DNA of 64,000 nucleotides, taken from Pegoplata infirma. Taxonomy: Eukaryota > Arthropoda > Insecta > Diptera > Anthomyiidae. Location of the stretch: positions 34,643,410 to 34,707,409 of the forward strand of contig OY992537.1 of the NCBI GenBank assembly GCA_963921195.1, read 5' to 3'. A program made the position numbers and the translations under genes. Of this stretch, positions 10,350 through 21,025 are shown in pieces. Below the pieces are notes generated by a model, which searched no databases, was not told where the DNA came from, and saw only the letters and a program-made list of their open reading frames with translations. The stretch's first letter is position 1; every line of letters begins with the position of its first letter.

Positions 10350-13028
10350 TTAATCTTGCTTAGAGTCATTATTCTCTGAAACGATGACACTGTCAGTTGT
10401 TGCTGGGATGTCAACTACTTCATCTGCCGATTGAGCTGATATGGCAACAGCAGCGTTATCATTTTGTATCACATTTACACTGTCTGTTAGTTTAATGGTT
10501 TCCAACACTTCTTCTTGTTGGACGGTTGAAACACAAGCATTCTCTTTGAGTTCATCATTTGCGGGTGAAGTTATTTCATTAACTTCATTAATAATATTAT
10601 CATTCACTTGCTTCTCTTTTTCACTCTCTTCTGCTTTCTTCTCTTCTTCTTGTGTGTTAGTTTCCATCTCTTGTAATTGATCATTTAATATCAATTCCTT
10701 TTTCTCATCTTCAGTTGTGTTCTCTATTTGTTCTTCGGTTTCCGTTATCTCTCCTTTAGTAGCTGGCTCTTCATTTATTCCACTCTCTTCTTTAGTTTCT
10801 TGCTCTGATTTTGTTTCTTTATCTGGAAATGGTAAAGACTGCAAACGCCTTATCATATCTTCCAAAGATTCATTGGCATTATCCATTTTCTTGTTTTCTG
10901 TTTTATGTAATCTAGCCGATTTTGGACGTGAAGCCAATAACTGTAAAGTGGGTTTCGATTTTGGTATAGCGCCCTTAGAAGCTGCAATTTGACTGGGTAT
11001 AGTGGTTATGGTAACATGATCTGTTAATTCTTCCGAAACTATGCTAGAGCAGGCTACATTTTTTAAAATGGGTAAAAGAGCGGCAGCTGAAGTACTAGCT
11101 TCGGCATCTAAATCTCTGTCTTTATTACCACTTTCTCGTACAGGTGTGGAACGTTTTTGACGATTAAGTTCTCTCTCCGCAATGCGATTTATCATTTTGG
11201 TACCTCTTTCAGAAGTTTCAGAAAGTCTATTGATTAATTGTCGTCCTTCTTCTTCCAGTATACGTAAACGTTCTTCACGATTGGTGGAGATTTTTTCAAT
11301 ATTTTCTATACGTTGTTCTACGGATAGTTTGCCGGGAACTGAGTTAGTGGCTGATGATGATGAAGATGTGGAAGCTGATGTTTCTGCTGAGGTATTTAAG
11401 GTTTCAGCACTTGCTATAGTTTCTTCTTGCGGTCTATAGCGTTCATGTAGAGTATCAAGTTTATTACCCAAATTATCACCTTTTTGGGAATTTTTTGATA
11501 GTTTGCCAAGTAACTGTTTACTTTCCTCTTCCAGTCTTAGTAAACGTGCTGCTCTGCGAGCTGTATATGCTTCCTCATCAGCGGTAAGAGGACTTGTTTT
11601 AGGATTTGAAGTTGTAGAGTTAGTATTGTCAGATTGTGAATTATCCAGAGATGCGGCCTCGTTACTTGATAAGGGTTCTTCTTCCTCTTGCTTTCTTGTT
11701 TCTTCTTCTGTATTACTTTCAAAACTTCCCTCACGACTGGCTGGAGCTCTCCTAATACGATCTAAGGAACAGCGTAAATAATGACCTCTATCGGAAGTAC
11801 GTTTAATACGCGATAATAACTGACGACTTTCTTCTTCAAGTCTTTCCAAACGTTCTGAACGTTTACGTGTATATTCTTCTTCTCGTGGTGTTAAGGAACC
11901 TGAACCTGTAATGGGTGCTGAACTAGCACGAGTCATACGATCAAAACGTTTTTTATGAATAAATTCTTCCAAAGGAACAGCATGTTGTGCAGGAGATATT
12001 TCATCTTGAAAACGTTTTAATTGAACCTCCAAACGTTCTCGATTATCAGAAGTTTCCAAAACTTGTTTTATCAAAGTTTTACACTGTTTCTCAAGACGTT
12101 GTATCCGACAAGCTCTATCTTCAGCAGCTGCAGTAGGAATTTCTTCTTCATCCCCCTTAACATTTTCATTATCTTTTTCTACACTAAGACGTTTTGGTCT
12201 TCTTGAATTTCTATTAGAAGTTTTAGGTATAGCACCTCTTTCAGAAGTTGAATTTTTGGAATCTAAACCATCTACCTCATCCTCTCCATATTCTTCGTTA
12301 CCTCCCGTATCTCTCCAACCACATGTTGGTGGAGCACTATTCCATCTTAAAACCACGATTTCTGATTGTTCTTCATTATCTTGTCTACCAGGAGAAGTAC
12401 TTTGCATACGTTTGATCTTACGAGTATGTTCAAACATTTCGCGTAAACGTTTACGTCTATAATTTACACAACCACCAGCTGCCGAGGACGATGTTAATTT
12501 AGAATCATGTAAATCTTCATCATCATCATCATCACCATCATCATTCATAACACTTTCTCTTGGCAAATCTTCTACTTTTGATTCTCCACTAGCTCCCTCT
12601 GCTACTGCAGCCACTTCTTCATCGGAAACTTGACCACCCGAATCACTATAACCACTTTCAGCAGAATTATTGGCATCTTCTAATTTACGCCTGGCAAATT
12701 CACGTCGTAAATCATTACATTGCTCTTGACTTTCATCGTTCTTGGCACGTGCGGCTGCCCACTTCCGGCGACAATATTCCAGTTCATCCTTAAGTTCATG
12801 CAGTAAACGACGCTTTTGTTGCAATTGATAACGTAATATTTGCTCTTGTGTATGCAATTGACGATGTTGACGTTGCATTTTACCAACCAAATGCCAAGTT
12901 TTTGTCAATTCCAAACTAACAGCACTCAAGCGTTTCTCTTGTTCGTTTAGGCGATAATCCAGATGGCAGTTTAATGTTTTCAGGCGATTAGTTTCTTTAA
13001 CTAAAGATTTTTTCTCCAATATAAGATC
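10350..13028 (-). CDS. Terminal coding exon C of a large coiled-coil protein gene
   Basis: Open frame of 892 codons ending in TAA at 10350-10352. I place the exon start at 13028, after the AG of CAAACAG, because this gives a phase-0 join to exon B (SKTYIKLK joined to DLILEKKSL) that continues a coiled coil. The upstream in-frame ATG at 13091 is then intronic. In exon numbering: residues 1-118 are heptad-rich coiled coil with an unusual TWHLV segment and a YCRRKWAAARAKN motif; about 124-137 is ESGYSDSGGQVSDE; then a D/E run. Four degenerate ~34-residue repeats follow at about 307-340, 391-424, 493-526 and 584-617, with consensus RLxxLEEExxQLLxRLxxTSxRG. The last ~200 residues are E/K/N/T-rich and low complexity. 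No signal peptide, membrane segment or catalytic motif is visible. A structural or scaffold role is inference; I do not recognise the family. The acceptor has a weak, C/A-rich pyrimidine tract, so a separate transcript starting at 13091 or at another upstream exon is possible. Confidence 0.85.
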   Translation of the reverse strand, partial: DLILEKKSLVKETNRLKTLNCHLDYRLNEQEKRLSAVSLELTKTWHLVGKMQRQHRQLHTQEQILRYQLQQKRRLLHELKDELEYCRRKWAAARAKNDESQEQCNDLRREFARRKLEDANNSAESGYSDSGGQVSDEEVAAVAEGASGESKVEDLPRESVMNDDGDDDDDEDLHDSKLTSSSAAGGCVNYRRKRLREMFEHTRKIKRMQSTSPGRQDNEEQSEIVVLRWNSAPPTCGWRDTGGNEEYGEDEVDGLDSKNSTSERGAIPKTSNRNSRRPKRLSVEKDNENVKGDEEEIPTAAAEDRACRIQRLEKQCKTLIKQVLETSDNRERLEVQLKRFQDEISPAQHAVPLEEFIHKKRFDRMTRASSAPITGSGSLTPREEEYTRKRSERLERLEEESRQLLSRIKRTSDRGHYLRCSLDRIRRAPASREGSFESNTEEETRKQEEEEPLSSNEAASLDNSQSDNTNSTTSNPKTSPLTADEEAYTARRAARLLRLEEESKQLLGKLSKNSQKGDNLGNKLDTLHERYRPQEETIASAETLNTSAETSASTSSSSSATNSVPGKLSVEQRIENIEKISTNREERLRILEEEGRQLINRLSETSERGTKMINRIAERELNRQKRSTPVRESGNKDRDLDAEASTSAAALLPILKNVACSSIVSEELTDHVTITTIPSQIAASKGAIPKSKPTLQLLASRPKSARLHKTENKKMDNANESLEDMIRRLQSLPFPDKETKSEQETKEESGINEEPATKGEITETEEQIENTTEDEKKELILNDQLQEMETNTQEEEKKAEESEKEKQVNDNIINEVNEITSPANDELKENACVSTVQQEEVLETIKLTDSVNVIQNDNAAVAISAQSADEVVDIPATTDSVIVSENNDSKQD

Positions 13029-13560
13029 CTGTTTGGGTGTTTGTATTGAATGTTTGTTGGTATTCATGGATATTGATGGATAATAAATCATTTTTTATGT
13101 TGAAACAACCATGACCGGAACAAGCCAATGTACGAGTTGATACAATGAAAAGAGAAAAGAAGTCAAAAGATAAAAAAAAGACATAATTGATTAGATTCTT
13201 TTTTTAGCAAAATTATTTAGGATGTTTTTTTTTTGTTAAGAGTTTATTTTTTTGGGAAGATAGTAAGTTAAGTTATTACAGTAATGGTCTGTGTTAGATT
13301 TGAGCAGAAGCGGCAAAAATTTAACAAAATTGTAGGGCAGAGAATTTAAAAAATTCAACTTCTACTAAAGGAATCAATTGCATTTTATCCGAACAAACTT
13401 ACAAATTTCTAAAAAATCTTGAAATTTTGCTCCAAACGCACATTGGTTCCAAATCAAAATCTAGCTGGACAAAAGTCCAAAAATTAGTGTCCTTAAAATT
13501 GGGAATTAATAGTGCTAGGGGCAAGCTAAGGGTGTGTTCTGATCGAACTAATAACCATTT

Positions 13561-14138
13561 CTTGGAATTAGGTCTTTAACTTTGTTAAATATGCGAATGA
13601 AATAACATTTTTGGTATCCAATATTTAAAAAAAAAGAAATATATCTATAAGTGTTCAACTAATAACATCATATTATCCATGTAACATCAATGGTTTCAAA
13701 ACGGTTTATGTACAAGAAAGCTACAGATTTATACTTATTCTGTACATTAATAAGAAATTTATTATTGATATTCTTCTTACATTTTTTGTATTTTGAAGTA
13801 TGGTCAATAATAACAATATTTTTGAGGACTTATGAAACTTCCGCAGCTTGCCAAAACCGAATCCAGGCATATCATGTCGAATTACTACATACAACTTATA
13901 GGTAATTTATTACTGAACGTTGGCATGCAGACATTTCTTGCAGGTTTTTGCAAGTTTAAAATTAATCACAGTTTTTATGAAAATAGATTTTCGCCTAAAA
14001 TTTTTTTTCTAAATAAAGTATCGAATTTTTGTAAGTTTTTGATAACTTTTAAGTATTATAATTATGCTTAGCTTAAAAAAAGCACTAAATGTGATGTTTC
14101 CTATAAAACCGCGGCCAATTACACACTTCGACTAAATT
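13561..14138. other. No recognisable feature
   Basis: A/T-rich DNA inside the inverted-arm element; no coding or RNA signal. Confidence 0.4.
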
Positions 14139-14612
14139 CAAAAATGTCCGTCCGTCTGTCCGTCCGTCTGTAGAGGACACGATAAAGTCCAAAATAAAAG
14201 AGCTAGACTTCCGAAGTTTGCCACAAATATGTCTTATATTCCTAGGCAGGTTAAGTTCGGAAATGGATAAAATCGGACCAAGGGGAAAAAAGTTCCCCCT
14301 TGGAGAACTAAACCAACCAAAGAAAAATCGCAATTTTTGCAGGGTTTTTTGAACTTTTGCTAAGCAAATGCAACATTCTTCTCTCAGATGAAGTTCGAAA
14401 TCGCAAAGGGAAGGTGTTCCCTAACGTCTCCCACTACCCCCCCCCCCCCAAAAAAAAGTCGCCCCTGGATTTTTTTTTACATTTTGGAGGGTATAAAAGA
14501 TTCGGCACAGCCGAATATAACACTCTCACTGGTTTTTTATTTTTTTACATTTTGGAGGGTATAAAAGATTCGGCATAGCCGAATTTAACACTCTCACTTG
14601 CTTTTTTCAATT
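14139..14612 (+). mobile_element. mini-me-like element copy with duplicated tail
   Basis: Starts at (GTCY)n 'gtccgtccgtctgtccgtcc', lacks the TA side, and ends in two direct copies (about 14475-14535 and 14545-14607) of the 3' tail 'ttttggagggtataaaag' + 'attcgg..ccgaat' + 'taacactctcact'. Confidence 0.7.
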
Positions 14613-15095
14613 ACACTTCTCGACAAAAATTTTTTTTTTTTTTTAGAGATTACAAAACTTTCAAAAAATAAGTTTTTGCATTTCATATTTCTGTTCTGCA
14701 TATAAACCATTTTTGTCATTAATGAATTTCTGAAATTAGAAAAAAAATAAAAAGTTGTCGATTAGTGTAATCGACTTAGAAAAATTTAAACATGTTTTTT
14801 GAACTCAGCGACCCCAAAAACATATAAAACGGTGATAAAATAATTTTGTCCAGCTAGATTTGGACTTGGAACCACTGTGAAACGCTCTAACTGCCTAAAT
14901 TTTGCCCCTAGAGCACAATATTTTTTAATCCAAACATTTTCTCAGAACAAACCTACCCGTAATCCCTTAAGGCGGTCCCTATACAATATCTTTATTTTAT
15001 ATTTTTTAATCAGCTTATACCGGTCCAATACTACATCTAAGAGGGGTCAAAGGTGAGATTGACCCCATTCATTTTATGTACGAATGTATGTTTAA

Positions 15096-15139
15096 ATCAA
15101 ATGAAGATGGTTTGGTCGAACAAACCATCTTCATTTGAT
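15096..15139. repeat. Perfect 19-bp hairpin
   Basis: Arms 15096-15114 and 15121-15139 (ATCAAATGAAGATGGTTTG and its complement), loop GTCGAA. Flanking 'atgtacgaatgtatg' and 'gtacataaattgtatg' extend the symmetry imperfectly. Confidence 0.8.
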
Positions 15140-15329
15140 ATAGTACATAAATTGTATGTAGTACATAAATTCTCATTATATCTACTCACTTTTGCCACTA
15201 ACGATTGCCAATTTGTTAAATACTCTTGGCAATAGAATCTGAAATACCGAAACACGTCTCGAGTAAGTCTTGCAAAATGACCAAAGCAATCAATTTAAAG
15301 CAAGCAACTTTATAAATGGCCCATTCCAG

Positions 15330-16345
15330 AAAATTTAGCTCAAATTTTAGTCATTTTTGGAAATTGTGTCTCAGATTAATTTGAACCTTGCCACATAGAT
15401 AGCCCTCATAAATATGATATATGTACCATACTTATATCGTTTTTTTACTTTTGGTGTATTTAACGAATTATGGCGGGTCAAAGATTGACTTTTTAAGCAA
15501 AAGTAAGAAAAATACGTCACGTTTAAAGAGCTGTAACTTCTTAACCAATGACCCGATTTTCACAAATTTAGGCTCATGTGAAAGCTGTGGTTCTTCTTTT
15601 AGAAAATATTTTTAAAATAACACAGTTTTTTTTACAGAAATGATGCAAAAATGCAAAAACATTTTTTCTTTTCTAATATTTAAAAAACACATCTTCGATT
15701 TTTTTTTTAAATTCTGGTGAAAAATAACAATGTTTTGTATAACATATTCAAAATTCAGAGTGGGATCTCCATGGGATCAAAAAATATTCTGTTTTAAGTA
15801 CGAGGTTCTCATATTTTTCCCTTAGAAAATTTAAATTTCTAATGTTTTGAATGTTTTTCAAAATTTTAATAGTATAATTTTCTTTGAAAATTGAAATTTT
15901 TTTATTGAAGAAACATAAAATTTTAATTTTCTAAGGTAAAATTTAAGAACTTCGTACTAAAACCAGAATATTTTTTGATCCCATTGGGATCCCACTCTGA
16001 ATTTTGGATATGTTGTACAAAACAGTATTGTTTATCACCAAACTTTTTTTTTAAAAAATCGAAGATGTGTTTTTTTTAATATTCGCAAAATAAAAATGTT
16101 TTTGAATTTTTGCAACACTTCTGAAAAAAAACTATGCTTTTGAAAATATTTCCTAAAAGAAGAAGAATTAAGCTTTCATATGAGCCATTACTTGTGATAA
16201 TCGGATTACTAGTTAAAAAGTTAGAGCACGTTAAACGTCATGTATTTTTCTGACTTTTGCTAAAAAAGTCGAACTTTGACCCGCGATAACTTGAAAACTA
16301 CAGCAAATTTTGAAAATCCAAAAATGGAACATATGTGTTTGCATT
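15330..16345. mobile_element. Foldback element, centre near 15875
   Basis: Imperfect arms of about 430 bp or more. 'ggcgggtcaaagattgac' near 15472 mirrors 'gtcgaactttgacccgcg' near 16270; 'gagtgggatctccatggg' near 15758 mirrors 'cccattgggatcccactc' near 15981; 'cacatcttcgat' mirrors 'atcgaagatgtg'. No coding capacity seen. Confidence 0.8.
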
Positions 16346-17685
16346 AAAGGTGTCCTAACGACTAAGGCAATTTTTCAAAATCACTTTTTAATACGTGGTA
16401 GGGTCCTAAATTGTAGTTTTGTATCTAAAAATGAGTGAGCCAAAATTTGGAGACAATCGGATAAAAATAACTCGTGCCGAAAATGGATTGAAGTTTTGGG
16501 ACACTCTTATCTGATGAAAAAACACGTTTTTTCTAGTTTTTTGAAAAATATTGGTATATGCTATTTTTTGTTAATTTTTTTGTTAAGTAATATGAAAATG
16601 GTAATAAATTACCTTTCCAAAAAGCTTAAAGAAATTCAAATCGGATGAAAAATAAGCATTTTACGCATACATGCCCCAGACCATTGCATGGTTTTTAAAG
16701 CCAAAATTTGAAAATTTTCAAAATTTTTAGGCAAAAAAGTAAAAAAAAAATAAATTTTACTTTATAATTATATTAAATACATGTTATAGATAAAAAATTA
16801 ACAGATATGGTAGTCTAACTTTTTTTCATTTGGCGTGGGTAGTGATATAATTTCCGCGGATTCCAAAGAAAATGAGTTTTTCTAAAATAATTTAGCAAAT
16901 ATGGGAAACAATTTTCTGTATTGTGTTATACGAAGTGAAATACATAAATTCTGTAAATTTTTTGAGAATTCGGGCATCTTTAACCCCTTTTCGTCGAGGT
17001 GAAATGACAAATTTGAGACGTTATACATTTCTATAATACAAAATATCTGCATATATCCGATTTCTCAAAAGTTACAGAATTTATGTTTTACACTTCGATC
17101 CGCACAATAGAGCACAAATTTTCAAAAATTTGCTTAATTATTGTAGAAAAACGCATTTTATTTGGAATCCGCGGAAATTTTATCACTACCCGCGCCAAAT
17201 AAAAAAAAAAGCTTGACTACCATATCTGCTATTTTTAATCTTAAACATGTTTGCAATTTGATCATAAAGTAAAATAAAATTTTTACTATTTTTTTGCCTA
17301 AAAATTTTGAAAATTTTGAAATTCTGGCTCTAAAAACCATACAATGGTCTGGGGCATGTATGCGTAAAATGCTTATTTTTCATCCGATTTTAATTTTATT
17401 AGTCGTTTTGAAAAGGTTATTTAGTACCATTTTCATATTATTTCACAAAAAATTTAACAAAAAATATTCAATACCAATGTTTTTCCAAAAACTAGAAAAA
17501 ACGAGTTTTTCGTTCTTATAAGAATGTCCCAAAACTTCAATCCATTTTCGGCACGAGTTATTTTTAGCCGATTGTCCCCAAATTTTGGCTCACTCATTTT
17601 TAGATACTAAAGAACAATATAGGACCCTACCAGGTATAAAAAGGTGATTTTCGTTTTTAAGGACACCTCTAGTTTGCATGCATGT
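16345..17685. mobile_element. Foldback element, centre near 17015
   Basis: Arms of about 650 bp. 'aaaggtgtcctaacgac' (16347) mirrors 'aaggacacctctag' (17660); 'ggtagggtcctaaat' mirrors 'ataggaccctacc'; 'ccgcggattccaaag' (16855) mirrors 'tttggaatccgcgg' (17160); 'catacatgccccagacc' mirrors 'ggtctggggcatgtatg'. It abuts the previous foldback with no gap, and outer ends of the two share 'ggacacct...gcaaac' phrases. Confidence 0.85.
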
Positions 17686-17822
17686 TTCCGAACAGTGGGG
17701 CGAAAATTTTTGGAATTACCCAAATAGTTTCTTGAAAATTGTTACTTTGACAATATCATCGTAATGATTAGTAAAAGAAATATGACCATGAGCTAGAATA
17801 ATCTTTCTCAAAATAAAACATA

Positions 17823-18165
17823 TTATTATACCCTCCAACCACAGTATAGGAGTATTCTCACTTTGTCATTCCGTGTGTAACGCATCGAAATATCGGTCAA
17901 GGATCCCATAAAGTATATATTTTATTGATCAGTGATCGATTCTAAGACATTCTGGCGATGTCCGTCCCTCAGTCCGTCCGTCTGTAGAGGACACGATACA
18001 GTAAAAAATAAAAACCACATTTTTTGCAGGGATTTCTGTACTTTTTCTAAGCAAATGCAACATTCTTATCCCAGAAGAAGTTCAAAATCGCAAGGGGAAG
18101 GTGTCTTCTAACGTTCCCCACTAACCCCCCTCCCCCCCAGTAAAAAAATACGGCCCTGGATTAAA
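17823..18165 (+). mobile_element. mini-me-like element copy
   Basis: Head TATACCCTCCAACCACAGTA, 'cattccgtgtgtaacgcatc', 'cccataaagtatatatttta', core, (GTCY)n 'gtccgtccctcagtccgtcc', 'gtagaggacacgatacagt', then an internal deletion before 'ttttgcaggg'. Confidence 0.75.
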
Positions 18166-18733
18166 TAATATGTTGGAAAATAATATGTTTCATTTTGAGA
18201 AAGATACAAATATTTTTAATTTATATACGAATTTTAGTGATTGGTCTGAATTTAATTATTTTTTTAATTAAATCTATGAACTTTTTAATTAATTTTTCTT
18301 TTCTGTGTAGGTGTTTTTGGAAAAAATTATTAAGCTGTTGTCTGAAAACGGATGACACCTTATTTTTTGAGTCCCGCTGCTTTTCAGACTCTTTGGAGGC
18401 CCATAAATATGATTTGCTCACTTAACTGGACAATCCAAGTATAGAGTTTTACCACCTTTTGGTAGTATAATCAAACCGATATAGTCAAATTCAGGTGTTT
18501 TTTTAAAAAGTCTTAATTTTTTGAACAGGTGGGTGGAGTAATTTTTTGAGCAAAAGCAAATAGAAACAATAAAAACATTTTCTACAGGCCAAAACAATTT
18601 TACCCTAAAAACACTTTTCGAATGTTACCTTTTATTTTTAGCTAAAAAAAAATTAAAAAAAATTTTGTTTTTCACTTTGTTTGGAAGTTTTCGATATTCA
18701 AGTCAAAAATATGGTACCATATTTTTTATGGTA

Positions 18734-18898
18734 ATATTGACCCTAAATGGCAGGTTTTATAAATTCGAAAATCGGAAAATTTGCCACCATAGTGTACAAT
18801 TTGCTCCACCCTAGTGCACAATAGGGTGGAGCAAATTTTCCTTTTTTTAGAATTTTTAAATTGTCGGGGTCAAAAAAGTTGACCTTTAGGGTCAATAT
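18734..18898. mobile_element. 165-bp MITE with central hairpin
   Basis: Terminal repeats AATATTGACCCTAAA and TTTAGGGTCAATAT. At the middle is a separate 16-bp perfect inverted repeat AATTTGCTCCACCCTA around 18798-18837. Superfamily not assigned. Confidence 0.6.
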
Positions 18899-19142
18899 AA
18901 ACACACAAAAATATTGGGCCTGCACACAGTGGATTGTGGAGAGTAAGTACCCGGTCATTTTTTTCGCTGTATTTTTATGTTTTAGGGGCCTCTGACGCCG
19001 AATTGGACAATATAAAAAAAATATTTCAAAAAAATCAAAAATGGCGATTTTTTATTTTTGCAATTTTGCAACATTCACGTTCAGTAAAGGCGTACCTTTA
19101 TAATTTTCTTGTAGTACTTCTTAAAATCCAAAAGTTAAACCA

Positions 19143-19420
19143 AAAACAAGTAAGAAAGTTGTAGTCGGTCAAGCCCGACCATGTGATACCCTACACCAGT
19201 GTTTTCCAGAAAATGGGTCCCAAGTCGAAACATGGGCCGATTGGATCTGTCTCTTGTTAGATCTTTTTTTAGTGTAGAAAACACACACAGATCAAATTTT
19301 AGCGGAATTGGTTAATTTTTTTTTTGTCAATATACCGAATATAACTGAATATCGGTCAAAATTTTTATGAGGGGGACTCAGTCCAAAAATGGTCCAATTA
19401 TATTTCGATTTGATTGGGTA
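19143..19420. mobile_element. Sister mini-me-type head fragment ('GTCGG' type)
   Basis: 'acaagtaagaaagttg' + 'tagtcggtcaagcccgacc' + 'atgtgataccctacacc', the same architecture as the mini-me head but with a GTCGG..CCGAC stem in place of TTCGGC..GCCGAA. A related head is at 56330. Confidence 0.6.
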
Positions 19421-19642
19421 ACTAAAGTATATATATTTTTTTTTTGGGTAGCAGGATTTACGGGGAAATATATTTCCACATTTTCAACTGATATGGCTTT
19501 ATTTCCACTTTGGTTGCAAAATCAATATGACTTTATTGCTCAATCGTGTTGGTAATAAGGCCATATGGTCTTATTTCTCAACTCATTGGGAAATAAGGTC
19601 ATATGGTCTTATTGCCTATGGCTTTATTTCACCCGAATAAAA

Positions 19643-20292
19643 AAAAACAAGTAAAAAAGTTAAATTCGGCCTTGCCGAATGTAGTGATACCCTCCACAAT
19701 TTCAAAAAGATTATTGCAAGAAACTTTATTTAAAAGGAAATTACTTTTGAAAAAAAAAATTTTTTGAAAAAAAAATTTCCGCGAAAAAAAATTTTGGTAA
19801 AAAAAATCCGCGATTTTTTTCTTTTTTTGTCAAAAATATGTTCGTTCTTGTTTAAATACCATTTGGTGTTCAATTATGTTCACATATGCTAACCAGAAGC
19901 CGAATTAAAGCATTTTGTATTTTTAGGTTATGTTGAATGTACTGAAATTTTTGAGGTGTGCTTACATTTTCGTTCATAACTTTTGAACCGCTGAACCGAT
20001 ATCGCTCAAATGCAATACCAAACTTCTCGGGAGAACTTCCAATAAATATGTGAAGTTTCAGTCATCTCTGTGCAATATTTTGTCCGAGACAGCATTTTCC
20101 ACAGACAGACAGACAGACAGACAGACAGTCAGACGGACAGACGGACAGACGGACATCGCTAGAATGTCTTAAAATCGATCGGGGATCATGAATATATATA
20201 CTTTATGGGGTCCCAGATTGATATTTCGATGAGTTACAAACAGAATGACAAACTTATATATACCCTCTATCACTAAGTGGAGGGTATAAAAA
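19643..20292 (-). mobile_element. mini-me-like element copy, near complete
   Basis: Starts 'acaagtaaaaaagttaaatt' + 'cggccttgccgaa', then 'gataccctccac'; contains 'cagacagacagacagacag' at 20103-20155, the core, 'atatatatactttatggggt', and ends CTAAGTGGAGGGTATAAAA at 20291. About 650 bp, no coding capacity. Confidence 0.8.
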
Positions 20293-20813
20293 AGATAATA
20301 AGAATTACTGTTTTCATTTTCTTAAAACCAAAAAGAATTGTTACTTCGATTTGTAACTTTGATATTAATTCACCTGCTAGTAAATAAAAACTTTTTTCAC
20401 CAACTGGTTAATAAAACGTAACATAATTATTTTTCAACCAAAACAATTTTTTCCATCTACATTTTTTCATCAAATTTTTTTTTCATCAACATTTTTTTTA
20501 CATAAAAAAAATCAGCAACATTTTTGTTTTTCATAATTTTATTTTTTTTTTTGTTTTGTCATCAAAATGTTTTTTCTTAGTTTTTTTTTTCAATATTTTT
20601 TTTCATGAATATTTTTTTTCGTTCAATTTTTGTTTTTTTTTGTACCAACATTTTTTTTTCGTCTTTTTTTAAATAATTTTTTTTACATTATTTTTTCATC
20701 AACAAAATTTCCTTTTATAAAATTTTTTTATTTTTACCATTTTTTTTTTTTTCATCAAAAAATTTGTTTGTTCATCAAAATGTTCAATTTGTTAACCAAA
20801 TGTACAAAAAACA
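20293..20813. other. T-rich low-complexity tract
   Basis: Long runs of T broken by CATCAA/TTTTCATC phrases. No feature supported. Confidence 0.5.
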
Positions 20814-21025
20814 AGTGAGAGTGTTAAATTCTTCTGTGCCGAACGTTCCTTTGCACTTAAACAATACACTGATTTACCAAGTTTGCAGTTCTTTTGGTTT
20901 GAACAGCATCTTGCTTTCCTCAGACAGATGGACAGATGTATTCAGCTAGAGTGTCGTAACTTAATGGGGTCCTCGACCGATATTTCAATTCGTTTTGCAT
21001 GGAATGGCAAATGAATATAACATTA
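20814..21025 (-). mobile_element. Degenerate mini-me-like copy
   Basis: 'caagtgagagtgttaaattc' head, 'cagacagatggacagatg' and 'cttaatggggtcctcgaccg' remain; the rest is eroded. Confidence 0.5.

Larger units (their letters stand above)
13330..15080. mobile_element. Inverted-arm element related to the 25.9-31.7 kb foldback
   Basis: Left-arm segment 13425-13560 ('ggttccaaatc...ctagctggac') is mirrored at 14840-14965 ('gtccagctagat', 'cttggaaccactgtg'). Beyond 14880 it shares 'cgctctaactgc', 'taaggcggtccctatac' and 'agaggggtc' phrases with the foldback at 26.4-27.1 kb. A mini-me copy lies between the arms. Edges uncertain. Confidence 0.5.

Noticed and set aside
10441..12886. Several 60-92 codon open frames antisense to exon C or in its other frames
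   Set aside because: Shadows of the long coding exon; Ser/Leu-rich as expected from the complement of Glu/Lys codons.
13029..13091. Start codon of exon C at 13091
   Set aside because: An in-frame stop lies two codons upstream, and the first 21 residues do not resemble the following coiled coil; the AG at 13029-13030 gives a phase-compatible splice join to exon B. Kept only as an alternative.
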